This document shows positions 11,509 through 23,968 of a stretch of 64,000 nucleotides of DNA, one piece after another (positions within the stretch are counted from its first letter, which is position 1; every line of letters starts with the position of its first letter). The position numbers were made by a program, and so were the translations under genes. A model generated the notes under the pieces. It ran no database searches. It worked only from the letters and a program-made list of their open reading frames with translations, and was not told the origin of the DNA. This stretch comes from Euonymus europaeus (Eukaryota; Streptophyta; Magnoliopsida; Celastrales; Celastraceae). The stretch is from NCBI GenBank assembly GCA_963580455.1, contig OY756969.1, positions 10,493,501-10,557,500 of the forward strand, read 5' to 3'.

Positions 11509-14500
11509 AAATGGACAAAACCGTTAAAAGATCCTCCATAGAGAGAGTTGAGCAACTTCGGACCGTCAAAGTTGCTCGGTGTACACTTTTAATTCTTCTT
11601 CTATTTCAAATTTTACGAGAATAAGCTTTCATGATTATTTCGATGCCAAAACACCAACTTTCTATGACAAATGGAAAAAAACCATTAAAAGCTCCTCCGT
11701 AGAGAGAGTTGAGCAACTTCTGACTATCAAAGTTTCTCGGTGTACACTTTTTATTATTCTCTTATGTAAAATTTTACGAGTATAAACTCCATAGATTATA
11801 TCGATGCCAAAATCCCAACTTTGTACACAAGAGAACAAAAACGTTAAAGGCTCCTCCATGGATAGAATTGAGTAATTCCGAATCATCAACATTGATAGGT
11901 ATACACTTTTTATTGTTTCTTTATGTCCAAATTTACTAGTATTCGCTTCGTAGATTGTTTTGTTGTTAAGATAACAAATTTTATTCTTAATTGGGCAAAA
12001 CTATTAAAAATACCTCCAACGGGAGAGTTGAGCAATTTCAGACCGTCAAAGTTGCTCGGTGTACACATTTTATAGTTCTTCTATGTCACATTTTACCAGT
12101 ATAAGCTTTCAAGACAATTTCGATGCCAAAACACCAACTTTTTATGACAAATGCACAAAAACGGTAAAAGCACCTCCATAGAGAGAAGCAACTTCGGACC
12201 ATCAAAGTTGCTCGGGGTATACTTTTTATTGTTCTTCTATGTCAAATTTTATGACTATAGGCTACCTAGATTATTTCGATGCCAAAATCCTGACTTTCTA
12301 TGACAAATGGACAAAATCATTAAAAGCTCCTCCATAGAGAGAGTTGAGCAAATTCGGATCATCATAGTTGCTTGGTGTACACTTTTTATTGTTCTTATAT
12401 GTCAAATTTTACGAGTATAAGCTTCCATGATTATTTCACTGTCAAAACACCAACTTGCTTTTACAAATTGACAAAACCGTAAAAAGCTCCTCCATAGAGA
12501 GAGTTGAGCAACTTCGGACCGTCAAAGTTGCTCGGTGTACACTTTTAATTGTTCTTCTTTTTCAAATTTTATGAGTGTAAGCTTTCATGTTTATTTCGAT
12601 GCCAAAACACCAACTTTCTATGACAAATGGACAAAAACCGTTAAAAGCTCCTCCGTAGAGAGAGTTGATCAACTTCTGAACATCAAAGTTGCTCGGTGTA
12701 CACTTTTTATTATTCTCCTATGTCAAATTTTACGAGTATAAACTCCATAGATTATTTCGATTCCAAAAGACCAACTTTGTACACGAGAGAACAAAAACGT
12801 TAAAGGCTCCTCCATGGATAGAATTGAGTAATTCCGAATCATCAACATTGATAGGTATGCACTTTTTATTGTGTCTTTATGTCCAAATTTACTAGTATTC
12901 GCTTCGTAGATTGTTTTGTTGTCAAGAAAACAAATTTCGTTCTAAATTGGGCAAAACAATTAAAAACACCTCCAACGGGAGAGTTGAGCAATTTCAGACA
13001 GTCAAAGTTGCTCGGTGTAGACCTTTCAATGTTCTTCTATGTCACATTTTATGAGTATATGCTTCCAAGACTATTTCGATGCCAAAACACTAACTTTCTA
13101 TAAAAATGGACAAAACCGTTAAAAGCTCCTCCATAGAGAGAGTTGAGCAACTTTGGACCATCAAAGTTGCTCGGGTTACACTTTTTATTGTTCTTCTACT
13201 TCAAATTTTATGAGTATAGGCTTCCTATATTATTACGATGTCAAAACACCAACTTTCTATGAAAAATTGGCAAAATCGTTAAAAGCTCCTTAATAGAGAG
13301 AGTTGAGCATTTTCATACCACCAAAGTTGCTCGGTGTACACTTTTTATTGTTCTCTTATATCAAATTTTACGAGCACAAACTACACAGATTATTCGTTGC
13401 CAAAACGCCAACTTTGTACACAAGAGGACAAAAAGGTTAAAGGCTCCTCCATGGATAGAATTGAGTATTTCCGAATCATCAACATTGATATGTATGCACT
13501 CTTTATTGTTTCTTTATGCCAAATTTATTAGTACTCGCTTCGTAGATTGTTTTGTTGTCAAGATAATAAATTTCATTCTAAATTGGACAAAACTATTAAA
13601 AACACCTCCAACGGGAGAGTTGAGCAATTTTGGATCGTCAAAGCTGGTCTGTGTACACTTTTTACTGTTCTTCTCTGTCAAATTTTAAGAGTATAGGCTT
13701 CCTAAATGATTTCGATGCCAAAACACCGACTTTCTATGATAAATGGTCAAAATCGTTAAAAGCTCCTCCATAGAGAGAGTTGAGCAACTTCGGACTATCA
13801 TAGTTGCTGGGGGTACACTTTTTACTATTTTTCTATGTCAAATTTTATGAGTATAGGCTTCCTAAATGATTTCGATGCCAAAACACCGACTTTTCTATGA
13901 CAATTGGTCAAAATCGTTAAAAGCTCCTCCATAGAGAGAGTTGAGCAACTTCGAACCATCATAGTTTCTCGGTGTATACATTTTATTGTTATTCTATGTC
14001 AAATTTTATGAGTATGGACTTCCTAGATGATTTCGATGCCAAAACCCCGACTTTCTATGACAAATGGACAAAATCGTTAAAAGCTCCTCCATAGAGAGAG
14101 TTGAGCAAATTCGGATCATCATAGTTGCTCGGCGTACACTTTTTATTATTCTTCTATGTCAAATTTTATGAGTATAAGCTTCAATGATTATTTTGATGCC
14201 AAAACACCAATTTTCTTTGACAAATTGATAAACCATTAAAAGCTCGTCCATAGAGAGAGCTGAGCAACTTCGGACTATCAAAGTTACTTAGCGTACACTT
14301 TTTACTATTCTTCTTTGTCAAATTTTACGAGTATAAGTTTCGTAGATATTTTTGTTGTCAAGATAACAAATTTCATTCTAAATTAGGCAAAACTATTAAA
14401 ACACCTCCAACGGGAGAGTTGAGCAATTTCGGACCTTCAAAGTTACTAGGTGTAGACCTTTTATTGTTATTCTATGTCACATTTTACGAATATAAGCTTC

Positions 14501-14875
14501 CAAGACCATTTCCATGCCAAAACACCAACTTTCTATGACAAATGGACAAAACCGTTTAAAGCTCCTCCATAGAGAGAGTTCAGCAACTTCGGACCGTCAA
14601 AGTTGCTCGGTGTACACTTTTAATTGTTCTTCTATTTCAAATTTTACGAGTATAAGCTTTCATGATTATTTCAATGCCAAACACCAACTTTCTATGAAAA
14701 ATGGACAAAAACCGTTAAAAGCTCCTCCATAGAGAGAGTTGGGCAACTTCTGACCGTCAAAGTTGCTCGGTGTAGACTTTTTATTATTCTCTTATGTCAA
14801 ATGTTACGAGTATATTCCATAGATTATTTCGATGCCAAAACCCCAACTTCGTACATAAGAGAACAAAAACGTTAA

Positions 14876-14895
14876 AGGCTCCAGGTATACTCTTT
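14876..14895. other. Deletion junction within a class B monomer
   Basis: AAGGCTCC is followed directly by AGGTATACTC. The usual class B sequence between these landmarks (CATGGATAGAATTGAG through CAACATTGAT) is missing, about 42 bp. The flanks are otherwise normal monomers, so this is a small internal deletion in the array. Confidence 0.75.
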
Positions 14896-16729
14896 TTATT
14901 GTTTCTTTATGTCCAAATTTACTAGTATTCGCTTCGTAGATTGTTTTATTGTCAAGATAACAAATTTTATTCTTAATTGGGCAAAACTATTAAGAATACC
15001 TCCAACGGGAGAGTTGAGCAATTTCAGACCGTCAAAGTTGCTCGGTGTACACCTTTTATGGTTCTTCTATGTCACATTTTACCAGTATTAGCTTTCAGGA
15101 CTATTTTGATGCCAAAACACCAACTTTCTATGAAAAATGCACAAAGCCGGTAAAAGCTCCTCCATAGAGAGAATGGAGCAACTTAGGACCATCAAAGTTG
15201 CTCGAGGTGTAGTTTTTATTGTTCTTCTATGTCAAATTTTATGAGTATATGCTTCCTAGATTATTTCGATGCCAAAATCCTGACTTTCTATGACAAATGG
15301 ACAAAATCATTAAAAGCTCCTCCATAGAGAGAGTTGAGCAACTTCGGACCATCATAGTTGCTTGGCGTACACTTTTTATTGTTCTTCTATGTCAAATTTT
15401 ACGAGTATAAACTTCCATGATTATTTCGATGTCAAAACACCAACTTGCTTTTACAAATTGACAAAACCGTTAAAAGCTCCTCCATAGAGAGAGTTAAGCA
15501 ACTTCGGACCGTCAAAGTTGCTCGGTCTACACTTTTAATTGTTCTTCTATTTCAAATTTTATGAGAATAAGTTTTCATGATTATTTCAATGCCAAAGCAC
15601 CAACTTTCTATGACAAATGGACAAAAACCGTTAAAAACTCCTCCGTAGAGAGAGTTGAGCAACTTCTAAACATCAAAGTTGCTCGGTGTACACTTTTTAT
15701 TATTCTCTTGTGTCAAATTTTACGAGTATAAACTCCATAGATTATTTCGATTCCAAAACCCCAACTTTGTACACAAGAAGACAAAAACGTTAAAGGCTCC
15801 TCCATTGATAGAATTGAGTAATTCCGAATCATCAACATTGATAGGTATGCAATTTTTATTGTTTCTTTATGTCCAAATTTAATAGTATTCGCTTCGTAGA
15901 TTGTTTTCTTGTCAAGAAAACAAATTTCATTCTAAATTGGGCAAAACTATTGAAAACACCTCCAACGGGAAAGTTGAGCAATTTCAGACCGTCAAAGTTG
16001 ATCAATGTAGACCTTTCATTGTTCTTCTATGTCACATTTTATGAGTATATGCTTCCAAGACTATTTCGATGCCAAAACACCAGCTTTCTATAACAAATGG
16101 ACAAAATCGTTAAAAGCTCCTCCATAGAGAGAGTTGTGCAACTTTGGACCATCAAAGTTGCTCGGGGTACACTTTTTATTGTTCTTCTACGTCAAATTTT
16201 ATGAGTATACGGTTCCTAGATTATTACGATGCTAAAACCTTAACTTTCTATGACAAATGGACAAAATCGTTAAAAGCTCCTCCATATTGAGAGTTGAGCA
16301 ACTTCGGACCATCAAAGTTGCTCGGTGTACAATTTTTATAGTTCTTCTAAGTCAAATTTTACGAGTATAAGCTTTCATGATTATTTCGATGCCAAAACAC
16401 CAAATTTCTATGACAAATTGACAAAATTGTTAAAAGCTCCTCAATAGAGAGAGTTTAGAAACTTCGGACCACCAAAGTTGCTCGGTGTACACTTTTTATT
16501 GTTCTCTTATGTCAAATTTTACGAGTACAAACTTCATATATTATTTCGATGTCAAAACCCCAACTTTGTACACAAGAGGACAAAAAGATTAAAGCTCCTC
16601 CATTGATAGAATTGAGTAATTCCGAATCATCAACATTGATAGGTATGCATTTTTTATTGTTTCTTTATGTCCAAATTTACTAGTACTCGCTTCGTAGATT
16701 GTTTTGTTGTCAAGATAGCAAATTTGATT

Positions 16730-16750
16730 CTAAATTGGGCACTTTTGGAT
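16730..16750. other. Deletion junction between class B and class A monomers
   Basis: The B tail stops at AAATTGGGC and joins ACTTTTGGATCGTC. The expected AAAACTATTAAAAACACC and GAGAGTTGAGCAA segment, close to 47 bp, is missing. The loss removes the monomer boundary, so the next monomer starts out of phase. Confidence 0.72.
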
Positions 16751-19700
16751 CGTCAAAGTTGGTCGGTGTATACTTTTTACTGTTCTTCACTGTCAAATTT
16801 TAAGAGTATAGGATTCCTAAATTATTTCGATGCCAAAGTACCGTCTTTCTATGACAAATGGTACCAATCGTTAAAAGCTCATCCACAGAGAAAGTTGAGC
16901 AACTTCGGACCATCATAGTTGCTCGGGGTACACTTTTTACCGTTCTTCTATGTCAAATTTTATGAGTATAGGCTTCCTAAATGATTTCGATGCCAAAACA
17001 CCGACTTTTCTATGACAAATTGTCAAAATCGTTAAAAGCTCCTCGATAGAGAGAGTTGAGCAACTTCGGACCATCATAGTTGCTCGGTGTACACATTTTA
17101 TTATTCTTCTATGTCAAATTTTATGAGTATTGGCTTCCTAGATTATTTCGATCCCAAAACCCCGACTTTCTATGACAAATGGACAAAATTGTTAAAAGCA
17201 CCTCCATAGAGAGAGTTGAGCAACCTCAGACCATCATAGTTGCTCGGCGTACACTTTTTATTGTTCTTCTATGTCAAATTTTATGAGTATAAGCTTCCAT
17301 GATTATTTCGATGCCAAAACACCAACTTTCTGTGACAAGTGGACAAAATTGTTAAAAGCTCCTCCACAGAGAGAGTTGAGCAACTTCGGACCATCATAGT
17401 TGCTTGGTGTACACATTTTATTGTTTTTCTATGTCAAATTTTATGAGTATGGGCTTCCTAGATTATTTCGATTCCAAAACTCCGACTTTCTATGACAAAT
17501 GGATAAAATCGTTAAAAGCTCCTCCATAGAGAGAGTTGAGCAACTTCGAACCATCATAGTTGCTCGGTGTACACTTTTTATTGTTCTTCTATGTCAAATT
17601 TTACGAGTATAAGCTTCCATGATTATTTCGATGCCAAAACACCAACTTTCTTTGACAAATAGACAAAACCATTAAAAGCTCGTCCATAGAGAGAGTTAAG
17701 CAACTTTGGACCAACAAAGTTACTCAGCATACACTTTTTACTATTGTGCTTTGTCAAATTTTACGAGTATAAGTTTCGTAGATTGTTTTGTTGTCAAGAT
17801 AACAAATTTCATTCTAAATTGGGCAAAACTATTAAAAACACCTCCAACGGGAGAGTTGAGCATTTTCAGACCGTCAAAGTTGCTCGATGTAGACCTTTTA
17901 TTGTTATTCTATGTCACATTTTACGAATATAAGCTTCCAAGACTATTTCCATGCCAAAACACCAACTTTCTATGACAAATGGACAAAACCGTAAAAAGCT
18001 CCTCCATAGAGAGAGTTGAGCAACTTTGAACCATCAAAGTTGCTCGGTGTACTCTTTTTATTGTTCTCTTATGTCAAATTTTACGAGTATAAACTCCATA
18101 GATTATTTCGATATCAAAACTCAAACTTTGTACGCAAGAGGACTAAAACGTTAAAGGCTCCACCATGGATAGAATTGAGTAATTTCGAATCATCAACAAT
18201 GATAGGTATACACTTTTTATTGTTTCTTTGTGTCCAAATTTACTAGTATTCGCTTCGTAGATTGTTTTGTTGTCAAGATAATAAATTTCTTTCTTAATTG
18301 GGCAAAAATATTAAAAACACCTCCAACGGGAGAGTTGAGCAATTTCAGACCGTCAAAGTTGCTCGGTGTACACTTTTTATTGTTCTTCTATGTCATATTT
18401 TACCAGTGTAAGTTTCCAAGACTATTTCAATGCCGAAACACCAACTTTCTATGACAAATGGACAAAACCGGTAAAAGCTCCTCCATACAGAGAGTTGAGC
18501 AACTTTGTCCATCAAAGTTGCTCGGGGTACACTTTTTATTGTTCTTCTATTTCAAATTTTATGAGTATAGGATTCCTAGATTACTTTGATGCCAAAAACC
18601 TAACTTTTCATGAAAAATGGACAAAATCGTTAAAAGCTCCTCCCTAGAGAGAGTTGAGCATTTTTGGACCATCATAGTTGCTCGGTGTACACATTTTATT
18701 GTTCTTCTATGTCAAATTTTATGAGTATGGGCTTCCTAGATTATTTCGATGCCAAAACCCCGACTTTCTATGAAAAATGGACAAAATCATTAAAAGCTCC
18801 TCCATAGAGAGAGTTGAGCAACTTCGGACCATCATAGTTGCTCGGCGTACACTTTTTATTGTTCTTCTATGTCAAATTTTACGAGTATAAGCTTCCATGA
18901 TTATTTCGATGCCAAAACACCAACTTTTTTTGACAAATTGACAAAAGCATTAAAAGCTCCTCCATAGAGAGAGTTGAGCAACTTCAGACCATCAAAGTTA
19001 CTCAGCGTACACTTTTTACTATCCTTCTTTGCCAAATTTTACGAGTATAAGTTTCGTAGATTGTTTTGTTGCCAAGATAAGAAATTTCATTCTAAATTGG
19101 GCAAAACTATTAAAAACACCTCCAACGGGAGAGTTGAGCAATTTCGTCCTGTCAAAGTTGCTCGGTGTAGACCTTATATTGTTATTCTATGTCACATTTT
19201 ACGAATATAAGCTTCCAAGACTATTTCCATGCCAAAACACCAACTTTCTATGACAAATGGACAAAACCGTAAAAAGCTCCTCCATAGAGAGAGTTGAGAA
19301 ACTTCGCACCATCAAAGTTGCTCGGTGTACACTTTTTATTGTTCTCATATGTCAAATTTTATGAGTATAAACTCTATAGATTATTTCGATACCAAAACTC
19401 CAACTTTGTATGCAAGAGGACAAAAATTTTAAAGCTCCTCCATGGATAGAATTGAGTAATTCCAAATCATCAACATTGATAGGTATACACTTTTTATTGT
19501 TTCTTTGTGTCCAAATTTATTAGTATTCGCTTCGTAGATTGTTTTGTTGTCAAGATAACAAATTTTGTTCTTAATTGGGAAAAACTATTAAAAACACCTC
19601 CAAAGGGAGAGTTGTGATAAGTGCCAGAATATACATTCTTAAAGTGCTAAAATACTACCAAAGCAATGCCAAGAAATTGTGTTTAAAAGCTGAATTTTCA

Positions 19701-20201
19701 AGATTATTGTACTTAAGATCTTCTTGGATGTTTTGCAGGTTAAGAGGTAGTAAGAGCTGTCAGAATGAGATTTAATCTTCAGCAAATTTTTAGATGACAC
19801 TTCAAGCTTTGCAGGAAGTGCTGGTTCACAAAAATCGGAGTTCGTTTGGGCCTCTAAAGGTTGCCTCGAAGTCAAGTTTGGAAGTTATATCCGAAGCAGA
19901 ATTTCTGTTTGGAGACCAGACCTTAAGAAGCCCATAACTTGAGCGTCTGATGTCCAAATTGAGTGGTTCAAAAGCCCATAATTAGCTACACATTTTTATC
20001 TACAATATTGATGAAGGGTTCGAGTTCATAATAGGCTTCATATAGGCCCCGAATGCAGTTTCAAGAATAGTGTGTAATTGGGAGTTGATGTCATTAATGA
20101 TGCCATTTCCATTCAAAGAGTGGACAAGCCACCACACGAATTTGATGGACAATCCACCACCAAAAGATGGCACTAAATCCTCCACTATGTGCTCATTTTC
20201 T

Positions 20202-20210
20202 CTATAAATA
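20202..20210 (+). promoter_or_regulatory. TATA box candidate of the LTR-like element
   Basis: CTATAAATA matches the plant TATA consensus and sits about 590 bp into the element. A GA-rich tract follows from about 20219, which could be the start of the R/U5 region. It supports plus-strand orientation. No transcription start can be fixed from sequence alone. Confidence 0.55.
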
Positions 20211-21132
20211 GTGAGGCGTAGGAGAAGAAGAGAAGGAGGAGAAGGATTGGAGGCAAAAAGAGGAGAAGGAAAAGAAGAAAACAAGGCTTGTGTTTGTACT
20301 TATTTTTGTAATTATGTTTTTATGTTTCATGTTTTATTTGGTTATGTATAACTGAAATATTATTAGTTAGGGCTTGTCTTGAAGCCCTAAACATGCTTTC
20401 AATTTTATATGTTGTGTGGATTTCAATTTCTACAAGCATGATGATTTTGATTTTTCTATGTTATGTGAGTTCTAGTATTGTGTTTCTTTGAGTAGCTAAC
20501 TTTGAAACATGTATTGGAATTAATTGTTGTAGAACATGGTCAATTTCCTTGTTGAATATGTTATTTCTTGCAACATATAATTCAGTTGAAAGTGAATTAT
20601 GAAAAATCAATTCTTGAATACCGAAGTACAAATACCATGTATTAGGATTCTTGTGACATTCATATTCTCTTTACTCTTATTGGATTCTTGATTGTTGATT
20701 GATGCAGATACCATGCTAGATTTCAATTAAGAATACAAGTAATGAGGTAGACGCCATACACTTTACATGCAATTAAGAGAGAATCATACAACTTGAGTTT
20801 GGCCATGACCTTGTTGTGAATGTTGTCATCATATGCTTGTTTAAATTGTTAGTCTATTATTTCTTATAAATTGTTTGAATGTTTTGTGGTGGATAGTGAG
20901 TCTTAGCTACTGTTTTCATTAATATCAATTCTTATTCTTATTCTTAACGTCAATTTCTTTGTCTTAATTTTTATCTATTACAAGACTTAACCCCCTTTTT
21001 CCCCCCTTATAATTGTATCAATTATATTCAAGTGTTAGATTGTATATGTATTAGCATCACTCCTTGTGGGATCGACTCTTACTTGTTCACTATATATTAA
21101 TTGTACATTTGTAAGATTATTTTAAATTGTTA

Positions 21133-21137
21133 CTAAC
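21133..21137. other. Target-site duplication CTAAC, left
   Basis: CTAAC directly precedes the left chromovirus LTR and recurs at 30393-30397 directly after the right LTR. The exact 5-bp match fixes both ends of the nested element. Confidence 0.92.
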
Positions 21138-21894
21138 TGTGATGCCCCGGTCCGGGCACGCCACGGGTGCCCTTCGGCACCGTCCTAGGCCGCTAGTGCG
21201 ATCATCTGGCGAACCAAAAATCCGGCGGCATCTCCCCGTATATCGGAGAGTCCCCGCCTGCATCAGAAAACGCGCAGCAATAAATATACAATCCATCAAA
21301 ATAGCAACTTAGCCAGGCCTCAGGCCTCAATCACATGCAATCCTGATCCTAGGGGCCTCAAGCCATCCACTACCAGCATGCACAAACTGATATTAATAAT
21401 CAAATCAACCAATCCACAATATCATATAACCATAAAAACAACTCCGCATATATCATGCATACACCCTCTGGTGCCAAATGGTTATAATAATATCATGAAT
21501 AAACATCAATACACCATATACAAAATACGTGCTTAGAGTATCTCTCTAGAACCCACATCCTACCCAGGGCCATCCATGTCACATCCCGCTCTCACTGATC
21601 CGCTCCACTAGTACCTGTACCTGTACCAGTATCACCTGTGGGAAGGAATGAAAATAGAGGGTGAGCAAGAAGCTCAGTAGGGTTATGAGTAACATGAGTA
21701 TAAGGTCGAATCTGAAACAATAGGCTATGCAACAATATGAAACCTACCACATGCACGTATACTCAACAATCACATAGAACATCAACCCGGGCAATCCCCT
21801 CAATGAGCAAACATCATCGATACCATGGCTCGTTCCATGTAATATCGAACGTGAGCAAAGCTCACCAAATCAACTCATCAATATCATGGTCGCT

Positions 21895-22075
21895 AACCAT
21901 GACTATTGAACAGGAGCAAGCTCCCCAACATCAACGCTCTTGGATTACCCGGTTGCGTGATCCTACCACGCCCGCACCACTCCAGGCAAGGTCACTCATG
22001 AACCATACCTCTAGTGCGTTATCCTACCTGGAGTTCACTTGACTTGGTTGTAACTCTCATCACTTTGTCATCCCT
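21895..22075. other. 181-bp segment present only in the 3' LTR
   Basis: The 3' LTR reads GGTCGCT followed by these 181 bp and then CCAAGTAGC. The 5' LTR joins the same flanks directly near 29074. The two LTRs are identical at insertion, so this is a later deletion from the 5' LTR; the short CT shared at the break is compatible with end-joining. Confidence 0.85.
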
Positions 22076-22975
22076 CCAAGTAGCTTTCAATAATCCTAAG
22101 GAGACCCGAGTCCATACCCGGTTCCCCATGCAACTCTAATGCATTAATGCCATGACAGGCCGAAAAGATATATATATGAACAACCTACATATATATATAT
22201 ATATACACATAACTACCATGATGCATGAACGGAAAATCACGTCGTGCCCATAGGTGATGGAACACACATATTCCGTCATGCAATATCAAGAATTAACAAC
22301 ATTTCAAAAGAAGGCTCGTTTCCCCTTAGAAGCAATTAAGGCGGAAACACAAATAAACGACCAATGAAGAATCGAAACGCTCTTTAGAATATCGAGAATA
22401 AACGATAGAAAGAAAGGTTGGAAATCCCCTACCTCGTGTCGAGCAATTTACCACAAATCCCCAAATTCCGTTCCTAGGGTTTTGGTTTGGCCAAACCTAC
22501 AATGTGGCGAAACCGGACCCTCACACGCATCAATATATCCACCACAACTCATAGAAACATCAATTTAAATCAATAAATTCGAAATCACTTACTTCTCTCT
22601 CTAGAAATTTCTTCCAAAATCCTCCAAACTCACTCCAAGCTCAACTCAACTCCAAAACGCAAACCAATCTACATAAAGATCCAAAATCAACCTATAATCA
22701 ACATATCTAAAGCATAAAGCTCATCTCCTTAAGAATCAAACAAATCTAACAAAAACCTAGAATTTCAAAAACTATGGGAAACTTACCAAAACTCAAAAAT
22801 CAAGCTTGAATCTTCCTCCCCAAGCTTCAATGGTCACAAATCTTCAATCCCCAAGCTAAACTTCAACCAAAAGCTCCTTCTCTCTCTTCTTCTCTCTCCC
22901 TTTCTCTCTCTACACGGAAGAAACAAGAAAAAACCAAAAAGAAGAAGGAAATTTCGTGTTTTAAGCTTGCTAGTC

Positions 22976-23165
22976 GGGTGGCGCTCTTCCAGCGCTGGAA
23001 GTGCACTTGGCTCTACCCAGATAACGCTGTTCGAGTGCTTCAGCACTGGAAGTGCACTTGGCTCTGCCCACAAAACGCTGTTCCAGCGCTCCAGCGCTGG
23101 AAGTGCATTTGGCTCTGCCCACAAAACGCTGTTCCTGCGCTCCGGCGCTGGAAGGGCGCTCGACT
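22976..23165. repeat. 51-bp minisatellite in the 3' LTR
   Basis: Full units start at 22996, 23047 and 23098, with a partial unit from 23149; each begins TGGAAGTGCA and contains TTGGCTCTGCCCA (some changes) and GCTGTTCCAGCGCTCC. The unit contains the palindrome AGCGCT, often twice, which can fold into CCAGCGCTGG hairpins. It is GC-rich in an otherwise AT-rich LTR. Since 51 is a multiple of 3, all frames stay open with a 17-residue periodic translation, which is an artefact and not a protein. Confidence 0.9.
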
Positions 23166-23356
23166 CTGTCTCATATTTTTTTTTATGTTTTCAACTTTCC
23201 CACTTACATTCGTCTCGGTCTAAGCTTCGATTTGTTATATTATGAGCCAAAAACGGACATGTATATCAAAAGCTATGGCTCATTTACCGAACCTAGCTCA
23301 AAAACTATTTTTCCATGATTCCGTACCTCACGGATCATCGGTAACTTGACTCAAAA

Positions 23357-23968
23357 CTAAATTCTTTGGGTCGGGGTTTCACATCCTCCCCCCCTTAATA
23401 AAATTTCATCCCGAAATTTAACTACACACGTACCTGAATCTTCGAACAACTCTCGATACTTCTCTTTCATTCTGGATTCCAACTCCCAAGTTGCTTCATC
23501 AACTTTGTGATACATCCACATCACTTTTACTAATGGAATCACACTCGACCTCGTCACTTTGTTCTGTCGGTCTAGAATTTTCACCGGTTGAAGAGTGTAA
23601 CTCCCATCTTCCTCAACTTCTAACGTAGTCCAATCTATCACATGCGACGGATCCGGCTCATATTTCCGAAGCATTGATACATGGAATACATTGTGAACCT
23701 TCTCAAGCTTCGGTGGAAGTGCCAAACGGTACGCCACCGGTCCAACCGTCTCAAGAATTTCAAATGGCCCCACAAATCTCGGTGCCAACTTCCCATGTTT
23801 GCTATACCTCTGAATCCCCCGTCTCGGACTAACCTTCAAGAAAACCTTATTGCCTACAACGAACTCCAAAGGTCTCCTCCTCCGGTCAGAATAAGACTTT
23901 TGTCGGCTCTGCGCGGTGATCAACCGCTTTCGGATCTCATCAACTCTCTCTCGTGCTTCTTTGACCAT
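23357..23968 (-). pseudogene. Pol C-terminal fragment: integrase C-terminus with GPF module and chromodomain-like tail
   Basis: This 203-codon fragment continues the integrase in a different frame from the main pol frame upstream. Residues 60-85 hold the GPY/F-type module (LAPRFVGPFEILETVGPVAY). Residues about 96-103 carry the FHVSMLRK motif typical of gypsy integrase C-termini. Residues 130-176 (ILDRQ...WMYHKVDEATWELES...YRELF) match the chromodomain-like tail of Tekay-type chromoviruses, thought to guide integration to marked heterochromatin. The first Met is internal, not a real start: a one-base frameshift near 24030 and a TAG at 24005-24007 separate it from the catalytic core. The frame reads through the polypurine tract and stops 27 bp inside the 3' LTR. 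Confidence 0.88.
23384..23398 (-). promoter_or_regulatory. Polypurine tract
   Basis: On the minus strand TTAAGGGGGGGAGGA abuts the TGTGAAACC start of the 3' LTR. Its position and purine content fit the plus-strand primer of retrotransposon reverse transcription. It also lies within the last codons of the pol C-terminal frame. Confidence 0.88.

Larger units (their letters stand above)
11509..19614 (+). repeat. 160-bp tandem satellite array, second block
   Basis: The satellite resumes in the phase interrupted at 9015 and continues for 8.1 kb in the same orientation. Class B landmarks fall at about 11923, 12879, 14909, 15869, 16667, 18230 and 19508, with spacing near 800 or 960 bp. The 5-monomer rhythm is therefore present but less regular than on the far left. 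Short internal deletions break monomers at about 14883 and 16740. Chimeric A/B monomers lie around 14.3, 17.76 and 19.04 kb. No gene is supported here. Confidence 0.95.
19615..21137 (+). mobile_element. LTR-like element, probable Ty3/gypsy Tat/Athila-type solo LTR, main part
   Basis: Non-satellite sequence starting TGATAAGTGCCAG. It is interrupted at 21137 by the nested chromovirus and appears to finish at 30398-30406 with GACATAACA, giving a TG...CA unit of about 1.53 kb. It has a plausible core promoter (CTATAAATA at 20202-20210) followed by a purine-rich GGAGAAGAAGAG tract. Near its 3' end, TCCTTGTGGGATCGACTC resembles a motif I associate with long LTRs of Tat/Athila-lineage gypsy elements. 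No coding domains are visible, hence solo LTR. The flanks are AGTTG (left) and AGTTA (right), an imperfect 5-bp match. The satellite phase does not rejoin cleanly, so a flank deletion is also needed. Superfamily is inferred, not proven. Confidence 0.55.
21138..23383 (-). repeat. 3' LTR of the chromovirus
   Basis: 2,246 bp. In element sense it begins TGTGAAACCCCGACCC and ends GGGGCATCACA, i.e. TG...CA. It aligns along its length with 28320-30392 with scattered substitutions. It retains a 181-bp stretch (21895-22075) missing from the other LTR, a (TA)n tract near 22190-22205, and a 51-bp GC-rich minisatellite at 22976-23165. Confidence 0.93.

Noticed and set aside
20219..20284. Purine-rich GGAGAAGAAGAG tract as a polypurine primer site for the outer LTR element
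   Set aside because: It lies inside the LTR-like unit just after a TATA box and is not next to a TG LTR start, so it is more likely transcribed leader sequence than a primer site.
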